In this document: piece by piece, positions 37,804-47,357 of the stretch
How positions within the stretch are numbered: position 1 is the stretch's first letter
Layout: each line of letters opens with the position of its first letter
DNA from: Chondrocystis sp. NIES-4102
Lineage (GTDB): Bacteria > Cyanobacteriota > Cyanobacteriia > Cyanobacteriales > Xenococcaceae
Assembly: GCA_002368355.1 (NCBI GenBank)
Contig: AP018281.1
Span: 1,550,001-1,614,000, forward strand
Reading direction: 5' to 3'
Length of the DNA: 64,000 nt
Translations under genes and position numbers: made by a program
The notes under the pieces: model-generated
What the model was told of the DNA's origin: nothing
The model's database searches: none
The model's input: only the letters and a program-made list of their open reading frames with translations

Positions 37804-38871
37804 ATGACCCAATTTTTTAATAAGATTACAGATTTATTTATTCCTGGTCGTCTTTGTTTGTTTGGCGAACATAGTGATTGGGCAGCAGAATATCGTCAAG
37901 TTAATCCTAGAATAGCTCCTGGGTACGCTGTTGTCGTGGGTACAAACCAGGGGATTTATGCACGGGTTAAAGTTGATGATCAATTAATTTTTAAAACAGT
38001 GAATAATTCCCAAGTATTTAAACTGGCTATGACAGAAGCTAAGTTATTGTCAATGGCACAAACTGGGAATTTTTATAGTTATATTGCGGGAGTAGCCTAT
38101 CAGGCTAAGGTTCATTATCAAGTAGGTGGTTTGAAGATTGATAATTACTTAATGGATTTACCATTAAAAAAGGGTTTATCTTCAAGTGCAGCAATTTGTG
38201 TTTTGGTAGCTAGGGCTTTTAATCAGCTTTACAAATTAGGTTTAGCGATCGCGGAAGAAATGGAATTGGCTTATCAAGGGGAAAGAACTACCGCAAGTCA
38301 ATGTGGCAGATTAGATCAAGCTTGTGCCTATGGTAATCAACCAATTCTGATGACTTTTGAAGGTAATAGTCAGACAGTAAAACCGTTAATGGTTGGTCGA
38401 GATCTGTATTTAGTTATTGTCGATTTGGCTGGTTCAAAGGATACCCGTAAAATCTTATCTCAACTCCATCAATGTTATCCTGTGGCACAAAGTCCTTGGC
38501 AAGCACAGGTGCAAAATTATTTAGGTAATATTAACCAGAATCTTGTGCAACAAGCTGTTAAGGCAATTGAAGCAGGGGATGCAGTGGAAATAGGTAATTT
38601 AATGTCTCAAGCACAAGGGGAATTTGATCGCTATCTTATTCCTGCTTGTCCATCAGAACTAAATGCACCCAGGTTACACCAATTACTGGATCATCCACCG
38701 CTACAACCTTATATTTACGGAGGTAAGGGGGTAGGTTCTCAAGGAGACGGCACAGCACAAATAATCACACCTAATTCAGATACGCAAGCAAAAGCTATAG
38801 AGATTATTGAGCAGGATTTTCCATCAATGAAATGTTATCCGTTAAATATTGCTAATACTAATTCAGATTAA
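37804..38871 (+). CDS. GHMP-family small-molecule kinase
   Basis: 355 residues. The family motifs are present in order: GRLCLFGEHSDWA (about 15-27, sugar/substrate side), the phosphate-binding loop LPLKKGLSSSAAICVL (about 119-134) and the C-terminal glycine-rich YIYGGKGVGSQGDGTAQI (about 299-316). GHMP kinases phosphorylate galactose, mevalonate, homoserine and heptose-phosphate. The N-terminal pattern with LFGEH-D-W is nearest to galactokinase-like or sugar-1-kinase members, but I cannot name the substrate. It stands apart from pstS by about 127 bases. Confidence 0.8.
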   Translation: MTQFFNKITDLFIPGRLCLFGEHSDWAAEYRQVNPRIAPGYAVVVGTNQGIYARVKVDDQLIFKTVNNSQVFKLAMTEAKLLSMAQTGNFYSYIAGVAYQAKVHYQVGGLKIDNYLMDLPLKKGLSSSAAICVLVARAFNQLYKLGLAIAEEMELAYQGERTTASQCGRLDQACAYGNQPILMTFEGNSQTVKPLMVGRDLYLVIVDLAGSKDTRKILSQLHQCYPVAQSPWQAQVQNYLGNINQNLVQQAVKAIEAGDAVEIGNLMSQAQGEFDRYLIPACPSELNAPRLHQLLDHPPLQPYIYGGKGVGSQGDGTAQIITPNSDTQAKAIEIIEQDFPSMKCYPLNIANTNSD

Positions 38872-38900
38872 GCTAAATTTTTACATCCATATAATCAGAC

Positions 38901-38930
38901 CTTAATTCAAACTTTACTTACCGCTAATTG
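38901..38930 (+). promoter_or_regulatory. Candidate Pho box upstream of pstS
   Basis: Three 8-base repeats with 11-bp periodicity: CTTAATTC (38901-38908), CTTTACTT (38912-38919), GCTAATTG (38923-38930). This is the arrangement of cyanobacterial PhoB/SphR sites (PyTTAAPyPy(T/A) separated by 3 bases), though the third copy is degenerate. A TAGAAT candidate -10 element follows at 38939-38944, and the pstS start is at 38999. Expected role: phosphate-starvation induction of pstSCAB. Confidence 0.65.
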
Positions 38931-38998
38931 TGTACCAGTAGAATTGCTGAGATGGCTTAAGCATCAAGTGAAACACTTAAAAGTAATTCTCCAAATCA

Positions 38999-39973
38999 AT
39001 GAGTTATAAGAAAAAAGGCTGGAAAGCAGCAGGTATTATGGTTGCTACTGCTGTATCTGTAGCTTTAATAGCCCCTGCCGTTAAATCTCAAAGTAGTCCT
39101 ACTATTAAAATTGATGGTTCTAGTACCGTATATCCTATCACTGAAGCTGTTGCCGAAGAATTCCAGATTCAAAACCAAGGTGCAACACAAGTAACTGTGG
39201 GTGTATCTGGTACTGGCGGTGGATTTAAAAAATTCTGTTCAGAAGATGAAGCGGTACGCACAGATATTTCTAATGCTTCGCGTCAAATAGAAGAAGACGA
39301 AATAGCTGCCTGTGAAGCTGCAGGTGTGGAATATATTGAAATTCCTGTAGCCTATGATGCTCTAACTGTGGTTGCTCATCCCGACAACCCAATTGAGAGT
39401 ATGACAGTTGAAGAACTAAATAAAATTTGGGGCCCTGAGTCTGAAGGTGAAATCACTAATTGGAGTCAAGTTAATCCCCAATGGCCTGATGCAGAATTTT
39501 CTTTATTTGGCCCAGGTGCTGATTCTGGAACTTTTGATAGCTTTACCAAAGAAATTAATGGTGAAGAAGGTGCAAGCCGTACCGATTATACTCCTAGCGA
39601 AGACGATAACGTTTTAGTTCAGGGTGTATCTAGTGATCCTAATGGGTTGGGCTATTTTGGATATTCCTATTATCAAGAAAACAAAGACCAATTAAAAGCG
39701 ATCGCGATCGATAATGGCAACGGTGCTGTAATTCCCTCGGAGGAAACTGTCCGTGATGGTTCTTATCAACCTTTATCGCGTGTAGTTTATATCTATGTTA
39801 ACGCTGCTTCGGCGGATAAACCTGAAGTTGCAGGATTTGTGGACTTTTATTTAACTAATGCGGAAGCTTTAGTACCTGAAGTCGGTTCTGTTCCTTTGAC
39901 TGCCGAAGAATACCAACAAGGAATTGCTCGTTTTCAAAACAAGGAAACTGGGACAACTGCTGCTGCTGAATAA
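38999..39973 (+). CDS. pstS: Phosphate ABC transporter, periplasmic binding protein
   Basis: 324 residues. Signal peptide (GIMVATAVSVALIAPAVKS, about 12-30) followed by the PstS core: KIDGSSTVYPITEAVAEEF (phosphate-binding Ser/Thr), VSGTGGGFKKFCSED, FGPGADSGTFDSFTKE and GYFGYSYYQEN, all family signatures. It captures inorganic phosphate for the PstCAB importer. First gene of pstSCAB, with a candidate Pho box upstream. Confidence 0.95.
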   Translation: MSYKKKGWKAAGIMVATAVSVALIAPAVKSQSSPTIKIDGSSTVYPITEAVAEEFQIQNQGATQVTVGVSGTGGGFKKFCSEDEAVRTDISNASRQIEEDEIAACEAAGVEYIEIPVAYDALTVVAHPDNPIESMTVEELNKIWGPESEGEITNWSQVNPQWPDAEFSLFGPGADSGTFDSFTKEINGEEGASRTDYTPSEDDNVLVQGVSSDPNGLGYFGYSYYQENKDQLKAIAIDNGNGAVIPSEETVRDGSYQPLSRVVYIYVNAASADKPEVAGFVDFYLTNAEALVPEVGSVPLTAEEYQQGIARFQNKETGTTAAAE

Positions 39974-40076
39974 TTTTTAAGTGGGATAGAGGAGGTATAA
40001 AAGTAGTGTATCTTAACTATTTTTACCTTCTGCTACGCCCATACTTCAATTGCCAGAAATGATTATAGGTTACGCA

Positions 40077-41006
40077 ATGGCACAAACAATTATAAAATCG
40101 ACAAATAAACAGCAATATAAACCAAAACTAGATCGACAAATTAGAGAAAAAATTATTGAATTAGTTTTATTTCTGGCTGCTTCTTCTTCCGTTGCTACTA
40201 CTATTGCAATTCTTTATATTTTAATTAAAGAGTCTTTTTTGTTCTTTCAACAAATTCCCATACTAGATTTTTTGACAGGCACAAAATGGACACCATTATT
40301 TGTTAATCCAGAGTATGGCATATTACCTTTACTTTCAGGTACTCTAACCAGTTCAATTGTAGCTTTAACCGTGGCTATTCCTTTAGGTACGATCGCTGCT
40401 ATTTATTTAAGTGAATTTGCATCTAAACAAGTGAGGGAAATAGTTAAACCAGCTTTGGAATTATTGGCTGCTATTCCAACAGTAGTTTATGGATACTTTG
40501 CTTTATTGTATGTAACTCCCTGGCTACAAAGTTTCTTACCAAAATTGCCAGGATTTAATCTTTTGTCCGCAGGTTTGGTAATGGGGTTAATGATTATGCC
40601 GTTTATTAGTTCCATTAGTGAAGATGCCATGAGTGCTGTACCTGTTGGTTTAAGGGAAGGTTCTTATGCAATGGGAGCGACAAAATTACAAACAGCCTTA
40701 AAAGTTGTTTTTCCTGCTGCCATCTCAGGTATTAGTTCTTCTTACATCTTAGGAACTTCACGGGCGGTGGGTGAGACAATGATTGTAGCGATCGCTGCTG
40801 GTTTACGTCCTAATTTAACTTGGAATCCTTTAGAACAAGCTGCAACTATTACTGCTTATATCGTTCAAGTAAGTTTAGGGGATTTACCCCACGGTACTAT
40901 AGCCTACGAAACTATCTTTGCTGCGGGTTTAACTTTAGTTTTGATGACCTTACTACTCAACATCATTGGTTATTTTCTCGCCAAGAAATACCGCGAAATT
41001 TATTAA
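40077..41006 (+). CDS. pstC: Phosphate ABC transporter permease
   Basis: I start it at ATG 40077, which has AGG eight bases upstream; an ATG at 40059 and a TTG at 40050 are alternatives. 309 residues with six transmembrane helices and the cytoplasmic EAA-like loop (SAVPVGLREGSYAMGATKLQTALKVVFPAA, about 195-225) that contacts PstB. PstC and PstA form the membrane channel. Its TAA stop overlaps the pstA start by one base. Confidence 0.93.
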   Translation: MAQTIIKSTNKQQYKPKLDRQIREKIIELVLFLAASSSVATTIAILYILIKESFLFFQQIPILDFLTGTKWTPLFVNPEYGILPLLSGTLTSSIVALTVAIPLGTIAAIYLSEFASKQVREIVKPALELLAAIPTVVYGYFALLYVTPWLQSFLPKLPGFNLLSAGLVMGLMIMPFISSISEDAMSAVPVGLREGSYAMGATKLQTALKVVFPAAISGISSSYILGTSRAVGETMIVAIAAGLRPNLTWNPLEQAATITAYIVQVSLGDLPHGTIAYETIFAAGLTLVLMTLLLNIIGYFLAKKYREIY

Positions 41007-41929
41007 TGAATCAAGCAAATTTAACCAAAATACGGACAAATCTCCATCGTCGTCAATTGATTAATTCCTTGTTTGCTTTACTTGGAATGATGATCATTGC
41101 GATCGCCCTAATTATTCTCTTGGGATTAACTATTAAAATGGCAATTCAGGGATACCCAAGGATTACCCCCGAATTCTTTACTTCTTTCCCCAGTCGGCGC
41201 GCTTCTAGTGCAGGAATTCTCTCTGCTTGGGTCGGTACTAGCCTGGTAATGTTGGTTACAGCTTTGGCTGCTATTCCTTTGGGTGTGGCTTCGGGTATTT
41301 ATTTAGAAGAATATGCCAAGAAAAACTGGATAGCTGATTTAATTGAAATTAACGTTACCAATTTAGCAGGTGTACCATCCATTATCTACGGGTTATTAGC
41401 TTTAGGCTTATTTGTCTATCAATTACGTCTAGGGGAAAGCATTTTAGCTGCTGGCTTGACTTTAGCACTACTAATTCTACCTGTAGTAATTGTTACGACA
41501 AGGGAATCACTAAGAGCAATTCCTAATAATTTGCGAGAAGCAGCTTATGCCTTGGGTGCAAGTAAATGGCAGACAATTTGGGATCATATCTTACCCTATT
41601 CTTTTGGGAGTATTTTAACAGGCATTATTATCGGGTTATCAAGAGCGATCGGGGAAACAGCACCGATTATTACCATTGGAGCATTAACATTTATTGCATT
41701 TTTGCCCAAGCCCCCGTTAAGTGGGGAGTTTCCCTTTATTTCTTTTGAATGGTTGCAAGCTCCCTTTACCGTCATGCCGATCCAAATGTTCAATTGGGTG
41801 TCTCGACCGCAAGCAGCCTTTGAAATAAATGCAGCAGCAGCAGGGACAGTTTTAATTTGTATGACTTTAGGAATTAATGCGATCGCTATTTATCTCCGCT
41901 ATCAACTACGCAAAGGTATCAAATGGTAA
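41006..41929 (+). CDS. pstA: Phosphate ABC transporter permease
   Basis: I place the start at ATG 41006, overlapping the pstC stop by one base, rather than at an upstream frame-start inside pstC. This gives 307 residues ([20 protein letters not shown]) with six helices and the coupling loop [26 protein letters not shown]. Overlap with pstB is 7 bases, so the permease genes and ATPase are translationally coupled. Confidence 0.93.
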   Translation: MNQANLTKIRTNLHRRQLINSLFALLGMMIIAIALIILLGLTIKMAIQGYPRITPEFFTSFPSRRASSAGILSAWVGTSLVMLVTALAAIPLGVASGIYLEEYAKKNWIADLIEINVTNLAGVPSIIYGLLALGLFVYQLRLGESILAAGLTLALLILPVVIVTTRESLRAIPNNLREAAYALGASKWQTIWDHILPYSFGSILTGIIIGLSRAIGETAPIITIGALTFIAFLPKPPLSGEFPFISFEWLQAPFTVMPIQMFNWVSRPQAAFEINAAAAGTVLICMTLGINAIAIYLRYQLRKGIKW

Positions 41930-42714
41930 CAAATAATTCTTACGAACAAGTAACTTCCATCCCCAAAGCGGAAGTTGCTGATCTTGATTTTTATTACGGT
42001 TCTTTCCACGCTCTTAAAAAAATTAATATGACCGTCCCTCAACAGAGTGTTACTGCCCTCATTGGGCCCTCTGGATGCGGAAAAACCACTTTACTACGCT
42101 GTTTTAATCGGATGCACGATCTTTATCCAGGCAATCGCTACAATGGCTCTATTTGGCTTGATCAAGATACTAATATTTTAGGGCGTAAAATTGACCCGAT
42201 TGAAGTGAGGATGAGGATTAGTATGGTTTTTCAAAAGCCTAACCCCTTTCCCAAATCAATATATGAAAATGTCGCTTATGGGTTAAGAGTTAGAGGTTCA
42301 ACTAATCGTCGTGTAATGGATGAAAAAGTAGAACTTGCCTTAAGGAATGCAGCCCTATGGCATGAAGTAAAAGATCGTCTTAATGAGTCGGCGTATAACC
42401 TATCTGGGGGACAACAACAGCGTCTATGTATTGCTCGCGCCCTGGTTGCCGACCCTGAAATTGTTCTATTTGACGAACCTACTAGCGCACTTGATCCCAT
42501 TGCCACCGCCAGTATCGAAGAATTAGTTGGGCAACTAAAACAACAAGTTACGATTTTAATTGTGACTCATAGTATGCAGCAAGCTGCTCGTATTTCTGAT
42601 TACACTGCCTTTATGTATTTAGGCGAATTACTGGAGTTTGGTAAAACTAAAGATATTTTTAATCAGCCAATTAATAAGCAGACTGCTGACTACATTAGTG
42701 GCAGAATCGGGTAA
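41923..42714 (+). CDS. pstB: Phosphate ABC transporter ATP-binding protein
   Basis: 263 residues. Walker A GPSGCGKT (about 47-54), the PstB-specific [19 protein letters not shown], signature [15 protein letters not shown], Walker [13 protein letters not shown] and the H-loop VTHS. It energises phosphate import by PstSCA. The start ATG has AAGG nearby and overlaps the pstA stop. Last gene of the operon. Confidence 0.95.
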   Translation: MVTNNSYEQVTSIPKAEVADLDFYYGSFHALKKINMTVPQQSVTALIGPSGCGKTTLLRCFNRMHDLYPGNRYNGSIWLDQDTNILGRKIDPIEVRMRISMVFQKPNPFPKSIYENVAYGLRVRGSTNRRVMDEKVELALRNAALWHEVKDRLNESAYNLSGGQQQRLCIARALVADPEIVLFDEPTSALDPIATASIEELVGQLKQQVTILIVTHSMQQAARISDYTAFMYLGELLEFGKTKDIFNQPINKQTADYISGRIG

Positions 42715-42736
42715 CAACCGACAATTAGTTTAGTAG

Positions 42737-43024
42737 TTAGGATTCACCTCTATTTTGCTCCCAACGGAAAAGGAAGACCATTAATGCCACTACCCCAATC
42801 TGTAAGAAAAAATTGGGTAAATTATTAGCCTGTCCTTGCCCTGCAGCTAATTTTGCTAGGAAAATAAAAGCCCCAATTAAACCAGAGGCTGCAAAAGTTA
42901 AATAAAAAAATTGTCTAAAACCTTTATAAGGTGCTTTGGCTTCTGCACGTAAACGGGCGTACTTTTCGGGAGTAATATTATTTTTTTTTGCTCTGGCTAA
43001 TTCTTCGGGAGATAGTTCTACCAT
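42737..43024 (-). CDS. DUF3493 family thylakoid-associated membrane protein
   Basis: 95 residues: a polar helix-forming N-terminus (LSPEELARAKKNNITPEKYARL), then two transmembrane helices (about 39-60 and 70-87) and a charged tail. This order is the DUF3493 family, whose plant relatives (LPA1/REP27-type) are needed for photosystem II assembly; the link to PSII here is by family only. It is the last gene on the minus strand before pstB, convergent with it. Confidence 0.75.
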   Translation of the reverse strand: MVELSPEELARAKKNNITPEKYARLRAEAKAPYKGFRQFFYLTFAASGLIGAFIFLAKLAAGQGQANNLPNFFLQIGVVALMVFLFRWEQNRGES

Positions 43025-43085
43025 TATCTAAATTTGTCTAATTATTTTCGAGATTTAAAACATTGCTCATCATTATTTATACTAA

Positions 43086-43126
43086 CTAAAAAAGGAGAGG
43101 CAATTGACTAAACAGTAACCTCTCCT
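43086..43126 (-). terminator. Rho-independent terminator of petE
   Basis: On the minus strand AGGAGAGG (43126-43119 complement) pairs with CCTCTCCT (43100-43093 complement), 8 bp with an 18-base loop, followed by a run of six T (43093-43088). Confidence 0.85.
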
Positions 43127-43187
43127 TCTCCATATTCAATTTTTTAGAAGTTTAGCTGCAAGATGATCGAGCTAAAGCTGATATAAA

Positions 43188-43547
43188 CTACTGAACTACA
43201 ACTTTACCTACCATGCCTGCACCGCGATGAGGTTCACAATAGTAGGAATATTCGCCAGCTTCATTAAAAGTAGTTTCGTATCCTTCTCCTGGAGAGAATA
43301 CAAGATTTTTGTGGGATTTAGTAGCATCACCATCAAAAACTACGTTATGGGGGGACATTTTGTTATTAGTCCATTTAACTGTATCCCCTGCTTTGATAGT
43401 TACAGTTGCAGGATCAAATTTTAGCATTCCATTATCACTACCCATTTTCACTTCTACAGTGTCAGCAGCAGCAGGATTAACGCTTAAGAAAAATGTAGAT
43501 ACTACTAAAACTAGTGCGGACAATAACAAACTAAATTTTCTAACCAT
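43188..43547 (-). CDS. petE: Plastocyanin precursor
   Basis: 119 residues. The signal peptide for thylakoid-lumen export ends at SVNPAAA-DT, cleaved after residue 28, leaving a 91-residue mature protein. The type 1 copper ligands are His67 (SPHNVV), Cys104, His107 and Met112 ([11 protein letters not shown]). It carries electrons from cytochrome b6f to photosystem I and cytochrome oxidase when copper is available. It is divergently transcribed from petJ, whose product replaces it under copper shortage; the two share the regulatory spacer 43548-43824. Confidence 0.96.
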   Translation of the reverse strand: MVRKFSLLLSALVLVVSTFFLSVNPAAADTVEVKMGSDNGMLKFDPATVTIKAGDTVKWTNNKMSPHNVVFDGDATKSHKNLVFSPGEGYETTFNEAGEYSYYCEPHRGAGMVGKVVVQ

Positions 43548-43824
43548 TTTGTTGAACTCTCGTTGTCAAATATAATTTTTTTTAGTAAATGTTCCCAAAA
43601 ATAGAGAATCAGAACAGGGACAGGACTTAATTAAGTGTAATTTGGGCAAGAATTAGGTAATTTTTGCAAGCTTAATCCCTTCTATATATATTATTGCAGA
43701 AGTTTGACAAGTTGTAAAAGTTTGACTCTCTGTCTTTTGACAACCAGATCTAAATACCAGAGGATGTATGATTGCCCGCAATGGGGTTTTTGACTGGATT
43801 TTAAGAATTCTGAGAGGAGAAACC
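43548..43824. promoter_or_regulatory. Shared petE-petJ control region with TTTGAC repeats
   Basis: The divergent spacer contains AGTTTGAC at 43701-43708 and 43719-43726 (18-base period) and a third TTTTGAC at 43735-43741. These could be operator half-sites for a copper-responsive repressor of the PetR/BlaI type, known in other cyanobacteria to bind upstream of petE and petJ. That is inference; I cannot match a published consensus. Two -10/-35 pairs cannot be assigned reliably. Confidence 0.4.
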
Positions 43825-44160
43825 ATGTTATCTAAATTATTATCAACATTTTTGATCTTTATAACTGCTGCGATGTTTGTTTTAGCTACTCCTGCTTTGG
43901 CTGGGGATGCTGCTAATGGAGCTAAAATTTTTAGTGCTAACTGTGCTGCTTGTCATGCTGGCGGTAACAATGTAGTTAATGCTGCAAAAACTCTTAAACA
44001 AGAAGCTTTGGAAAAATATGAGATGAATTCCATCGAGGCAATTACTACTCAAGTTACTAATGGTAAAAATGCTATGCCAGCTTTTAAAGGTCGTTTAACT
44101 GATGCACAGATTGAGGATGTGGCGACTTATGTTTTATCTCAAGCTGAGAAAGGATGGTAA
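43825..44160 (+). CDS. petJ: Cytochrome c6 precursor
   Basis: 111 residues from ATG 43825, preceded by GAGAGGAGAAACC, a strong ribosome site; this rules out the longer frame from 43768. A signal peptide ending ATPALA-GD leads to a mature lumenal haem protein with CAACH (Cys40, Cys43, His44) and the axial Met84 (NAMPAF). It replaces plastocyanin as electron carrier under copper limitation. Paired divergently with petE. Confidence 0.96.
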   Translation: MLSKLLSTFLIFITAAMFVLATPALAGDAANGAKIFSANCAACHAGGNNVVNAAKTLKQEALEKYEMNSIEAITTQVTNGKNAMPAFKGRLTDAQIEDVATYVLSQAEKGW

Positions 44161-44334
44161 TAGTCTTTTGTAGTTGATGGTGCTAAAAGTTCTGGGTAAT
44201 TAGCCAATGGTGACAAATGTTGCAAGGGGTTAGTGGCTCTTAACTTTTAGTTACTTTGATGATTGTTAGACTCTTAAAACCTTTATTTTGTGGAACAATA
44301 AAGAAATATTGGGTTTAAGAGTAAGAAGATAATT

Positions 44335-44481
44335 ATGGATAAGGGGAAATTTATTGCCATTGTTACAGGTGTAATTTCGATTCTAATTGCGATCGCTTAT
44401 TTAGTAGTTGTGCAATTGATTGATTTTCGTGGTGAAATGATTCCAGCCCCTGTTAGCTTTTTAATTAAGTATTTATACTAG
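44335..44481 (+). CDS. 48-aa single-pass membrane protein
   Basis: ATG 44335 with AAGAAG six bases upstream, stop TAG 44479-44481. The product MDKGKFIAIVTGVISILIAI, continuing AYLVVVQLIDFRGEMIPAP, has one transmembrane helix (about 5-28) and a short conserved-looking tail (DFRGEMIPAP). I believe small proteins of this shape are conserved in cyanobacteria, but I cannot name it. It lies 175 bases after petJ, in its own spacer, and contains a HIP1 octamer. Confidence 0.6.
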   Translation: MDKGKFIAIVTGVISILIAIAYLVVVQLIDFRGEMIPAPVSFLIKYLY

Positions 44482-44582
44482 AACTATAGCTAGGATGTTA
44501 ATTTGCTCTCTGGGTAAACACTATGGCAAGGAGCAACTAAGCAGTTTATCTTAGAGAAGTTAATTTAGTCGTTGAACACTTT

Positions 44583-45554
44583 ATGGTCAGGGATGCCAGT
44601 CATCAGAAAGTAATTCAACAGTTTTCTTTTATTGAGAGTTTAAACCTCGCTCGTGGAATCTCTCAGGAAAATCAAACACCTTTAAATAAATCTAAATCTG
44701 GGCAAACTACATCAAAGCTTTCCTCAGCTAATTTAGCTATTAGTGCTGGCGAAGACGAATCTAGAGGTAATGCCATAGTTGCGAGTAATAATGATGCTAC
44801 GGCTACTATTAATAGAAGTTGGTACGATGCTGATATCCCTGCTATAAATTTAGATTGGGCGGAGATTGTTAAGTATAGCAACGGGGGAAATTACTCAGCG
44901 AATAATAATGCTCGCAACCGTAATTATCTTGGTAAGATCTTGTTTGCCCTGGCTTGTAGTTATTTTTTGTTTGTTATTTGGTGGTTATTTGGACATCAAA
45001 CATTACAGATTTCAACCAGACTCACAGGTGGAAAACTTATTACTCTGTCTAAATCCGATGTAGATTTTATTGATTACATGGAGCGATCGCTCTTACAAAT
45101 CGAAGCCAATCAAATAGCTAGTGATCAAGATAAAAAAGTTGTTTATATCCCTGTATATAGCCCCACTCCAGCAACTCCTACTGTACCCCAGATTCCGAAT
45201 AATTATATTGAACCTCTGGATACATCAACTGAAGTATTAAAAATCCCAGCACCGCCACCACTACCTGCACCGACTCCTACTGAATTGGTTACTCCCCAAG
45301 CAAGCCCACCAACAGTAGCAGCATCAACCCAGACACCGATAACACCCACTCCCCAGCATACCTTACTTGGTATTCTTGACCTGGGGGACAACAAATCTGC
45401 TGCTTTAATTAAAGTTAAAGAACAAACGGTGCGTGTTTGGTTAGGAGAAGAAATCAATCATAGTGGTTGGATTTTAGAGTCTGTGGCGGATCAAACTGCC
45501 AAAATTAGCTATCAAGGTAAAACTCGGATGGTGAGCGTGGGAGAAACCTTTTAA
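44583..45554 (+). CDS. Single-pass membrane protein with C-terminal PilP/GspC-like domain
   Basis: 323 residues. An N-terminal disordered cytoplasmic region (about 1-115), one transmembrane helix (about 120-139, ILFALACSYFLFVIWWLFG), a Pro/Thr-rich linker (about 195-258, with PAPPPLPAPTP), and a C-terminal domain (LLGILDLGDNKSAALIKV, then VWLGEEINHSGWILESVADQTAKI, about 260-323). The last pattern is that of the homology region of GspC/PilP, which links inner-membrane to outer-membrane parts of type II secretion and type IV pili. A role as a trans-envelope linker is inferred; no other pilus or T2S genes lie nearby. Confidence 0.65.
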   Translation: MVRDASHQKVIQQFSFIESLNLARGISQENQTPLNKSKSGQTTSKLSSANLAISAGEDESRGNAIVASNNDATATINRSWYDADIPAINLDWAEIVKYSNGGNYSANNNARNRNYLGKILFALACSYFLFVIWWLFGHQTLQISTRLTGGKLITLSKSDVDFIDYMERSLLQIEANQIASDQDKKVVYIPVYSPTPATPTVPQIPNNYIEPLDTSTEVLKIPAPPPLPAPTPTELVTPQASPPTVAASTQTPITPTPQHTLLGILDLGDNKSAALIKVKEQTVRVWLGEEINHSGWILESVADQTAKISYQGKTRMVSVGETF

Positions 45555-45750
45555 TTAGGGTCACAGATTATCTGATACCCTTTGGGTACTCCGCGCCCTT
45601 AACGACCGAGACGGCACGTGACCGTTGGTAAATATCTTTATTTAGTTTTGTATCATTCAAATTTAAGCATGATTGATGCCCTCTGGTAATATTAACGATT
45701 ACTACAAAAGGCAAAATATAGAACTAAATAAATTTAACTAACTAATAGCT
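45555..45750. other. Spacer with GC-rich patch
   Basis: Contains a small hairpin ATACCC-TTT-GGGTA and a GC-rich run around 45590-45630 (CCGCGCCCTTAACGACCGAG) unlike its AT-rich surroundings, similar in character to other GC-rich intergenic inserts here. The TRAP-type gene starts 196 bases after the previous stop. Confidence 0.4.
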
Positions 45751-46851
45751 ATGAAACGTAGACAAGTAATAGATAAAATTGCGATCGCAGCTACCACTAG
45801 TACTATCCTCGTTGCTTGTAATCAAACTAATAATAGTCCTAATGTTCAAACCAATGAACTACCAAATATAAAATGGCGCATGGTCACTAGTTGGCCAAAA
45901 TCCTTAGATACAATTTATGGTGGGGCGCAAACCATCTGCGATCGCGTCTCAGCAATGACAGGGGGGCGTTTTACCATTGAACCCTATGCTGCTGGAGAGA
46001 TTGTACCAGGTTTAGAGGTTTTAGATGCAGTACAAAATGGCACAGTTGAATGTGGACATACCGCTAGTTACTATTATGTTGGTAAAAATCCTGCTTTAGC
46101 TTTTGGTGCATCAGTACCTTTTGGTTTAACCGCTCAACAGCAAAATGCTTGGTATTATTACGGCGGTGGTTTAGAAGCCATGCACGAATTATATAGTGCT
46201 TTTAATATCATTAATTTTCCTGCGGGTAATACAGGGGCGCAGATGGGAGGTTGGTTTAAAAAAGAAGTTAAATCTCTGCAAGATCTTCAAGGTTTGAAAA
46301 TGCGCATTCCAGGTTTGGGGGGAGAGGTTATGTCTCGCTTGGGAGTCAATGTACAGGTATTACCAGGGGGAGAAATATATTTAGCTTTAGATCGAGGGGC
46401 GATCGATGCTGCGGAATGGGTAGGACCGTATGATGATCAGAAGTTGGGTTTAAATAAGGCTGCATCTTATTATTATTATCCTGGTTGGTGGGAGCCTGGC
46501 CCTTCCTTAGAAGTTCAAATTAATAAGTCTCAATGGGAAAAATTACCCGTAGAATATCAAGAGATTTTTAAAACCGCAGCTAAAGAAGCAAATCTCAATA
46601 TGCTATCTAGGTACGATGCTTTAAATCGAGAGGCTTTAAAAAGTTTAATCGAAAGTGGCACAAAGCTTACTGCATACCCCGCAGAAATTTTACAAGCAGC
46701 CGAAAAAGCTACGACTGATTATTACCAAGAACAAGCAACTAAGAGTGCCGATTTTAAAAAAGTATATGATCAATGGAATCAATTCCGTACAGAAATTGTT
46801 CAATGGAATAAAATTAACGAGTTGAGTTTTATGAGTTTTATTAATAAATAG
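45751..46851 (+). CDS. TRAP-transporter-type solute-binding lipoprotein (DctP family)
   Basis: 366 residues. The N-terminus [17 protein letters not shown] has a twin-arginine-like motif and a lipobox (ILVAC, Cys about 22), suggesting Tat-exported lipoprotein. The core matches DctP/TakP-type binding proteins: ISxW at [17 protein letters not shown], then [29 protein letters not shown] and [12 protein letters not shown] near the ligand site. TakP-like proteins bind 2-oxo acids, but the ligand here is not known. No DctQ/DctM permease lies in the window. The MEKHLA gene begins 13 bases downstream, so they form an operon. Confidence 0.88.
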   Translation: MKRRQVIDKIAIAATTSTILVACNQTNNSPNVQTNELPNIKWRMVTSWPKSLDTIYGGAQTICDRVSAMTGGRFTIEPYAAGEIVPGLEVLDAVQNGTVECGHTASYYYVGKNPALAFGASVPFGLTAQQQNAWYYYGGGLEAMHELYSAFNIINFPAGNTGAQMGGWFKKEVKSLQDLQGLKMRIPGLGGEVMSRLGVNVQVLPGGEIYLALDRGAIDAAEWVGPYDDQKLGLNKAASYYYYPGWWEPGPSLEVQINKSQWEKLPVEYQEIFKTAAKEANLNMLSRYDALNREALKSLIESGTKLTAYPAEILQAAEKATTDYYQEQATKSADFKKVYDQWNQFRTEIVQWNKINELSFMSFINK

Positions 46852-46864
46852 TGATCAGCAACCA

Positions 46865-47335
46865 ATGAGCGATTTACCAGTTTGGCAAATGCCAGAAATT
46901 ATTCGTTGGAGTCAAATTTTAGTTAATAGTTTTCGGCAGTTATTAGGGAAAGATTTAATTACATCGGGTGATACAGGGGAGGAGTTGGCGTTGGCTTTGT
47001 TTACTGCACCTTTTGTAGTTGTTTCCCATAACACTCAAGCAGATCCTATATTTAATTATGGAAATAAAAAAGCATTACAACTATGGTCTATAACTTGGTC
47101 ACAATTTACTCAAACCCCCTCCCGTTTTAGTGCAGAGCCAGTTAATCGAGTTACTAGAGCAGCGATGCTACAACAAGCAGCCACCCAAGGTTATATTGAT
47201 AATTACCAAGGGGTTAGAATTTCTAGCACTGGTCAAAGGTTTTTAATTAAACAAGCTATTATTTGGAATTTGACCGATGAATTTGGCAGAAAATGTGGAC
47301 AAGCTGCTACTTTTTCTAATTGGGACTGGATTTAA
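46865..47335 (+). CDS. MEKHLA domain protein
   Basis: 156 residues. The domain is recognised by the PAS-like block (ALFTAPFVVVSHNTQADPIFNYGNKKALQLW, about 45-75), the substitution-prone R-x-T-R-A-A motif (NRVTRAAML) and YQGVRISSTGQRFLIKQAIIWNLTDE. This is the MEKHLA family (PF08670), a PAS-like domain found alone in bacteria and C-terminally in plant HD-ZIP III regulators. It is 13 bases after the TRAP-type binding protein, so a sensing or regulatory link with that substrate can be proposed. The ligand is unknown. Confidence 0.85.
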   Translation: MSDLPVWQMPEIIRWSQILVNSFRQLLGKDLITSGDTGEELALALFTAPFVVVSHNTQADPIFNYGNKKALQLWSITWSQFTQTPSRFSAEPVNRVTRAAMLQQAATQGYIDNYQGVRISSTGQRFLIKQAIIWNLTDEFGRKCGQAATFSNWDWI

Positions 47336-47357
47336 TCTACACTTGATGATGATTACT

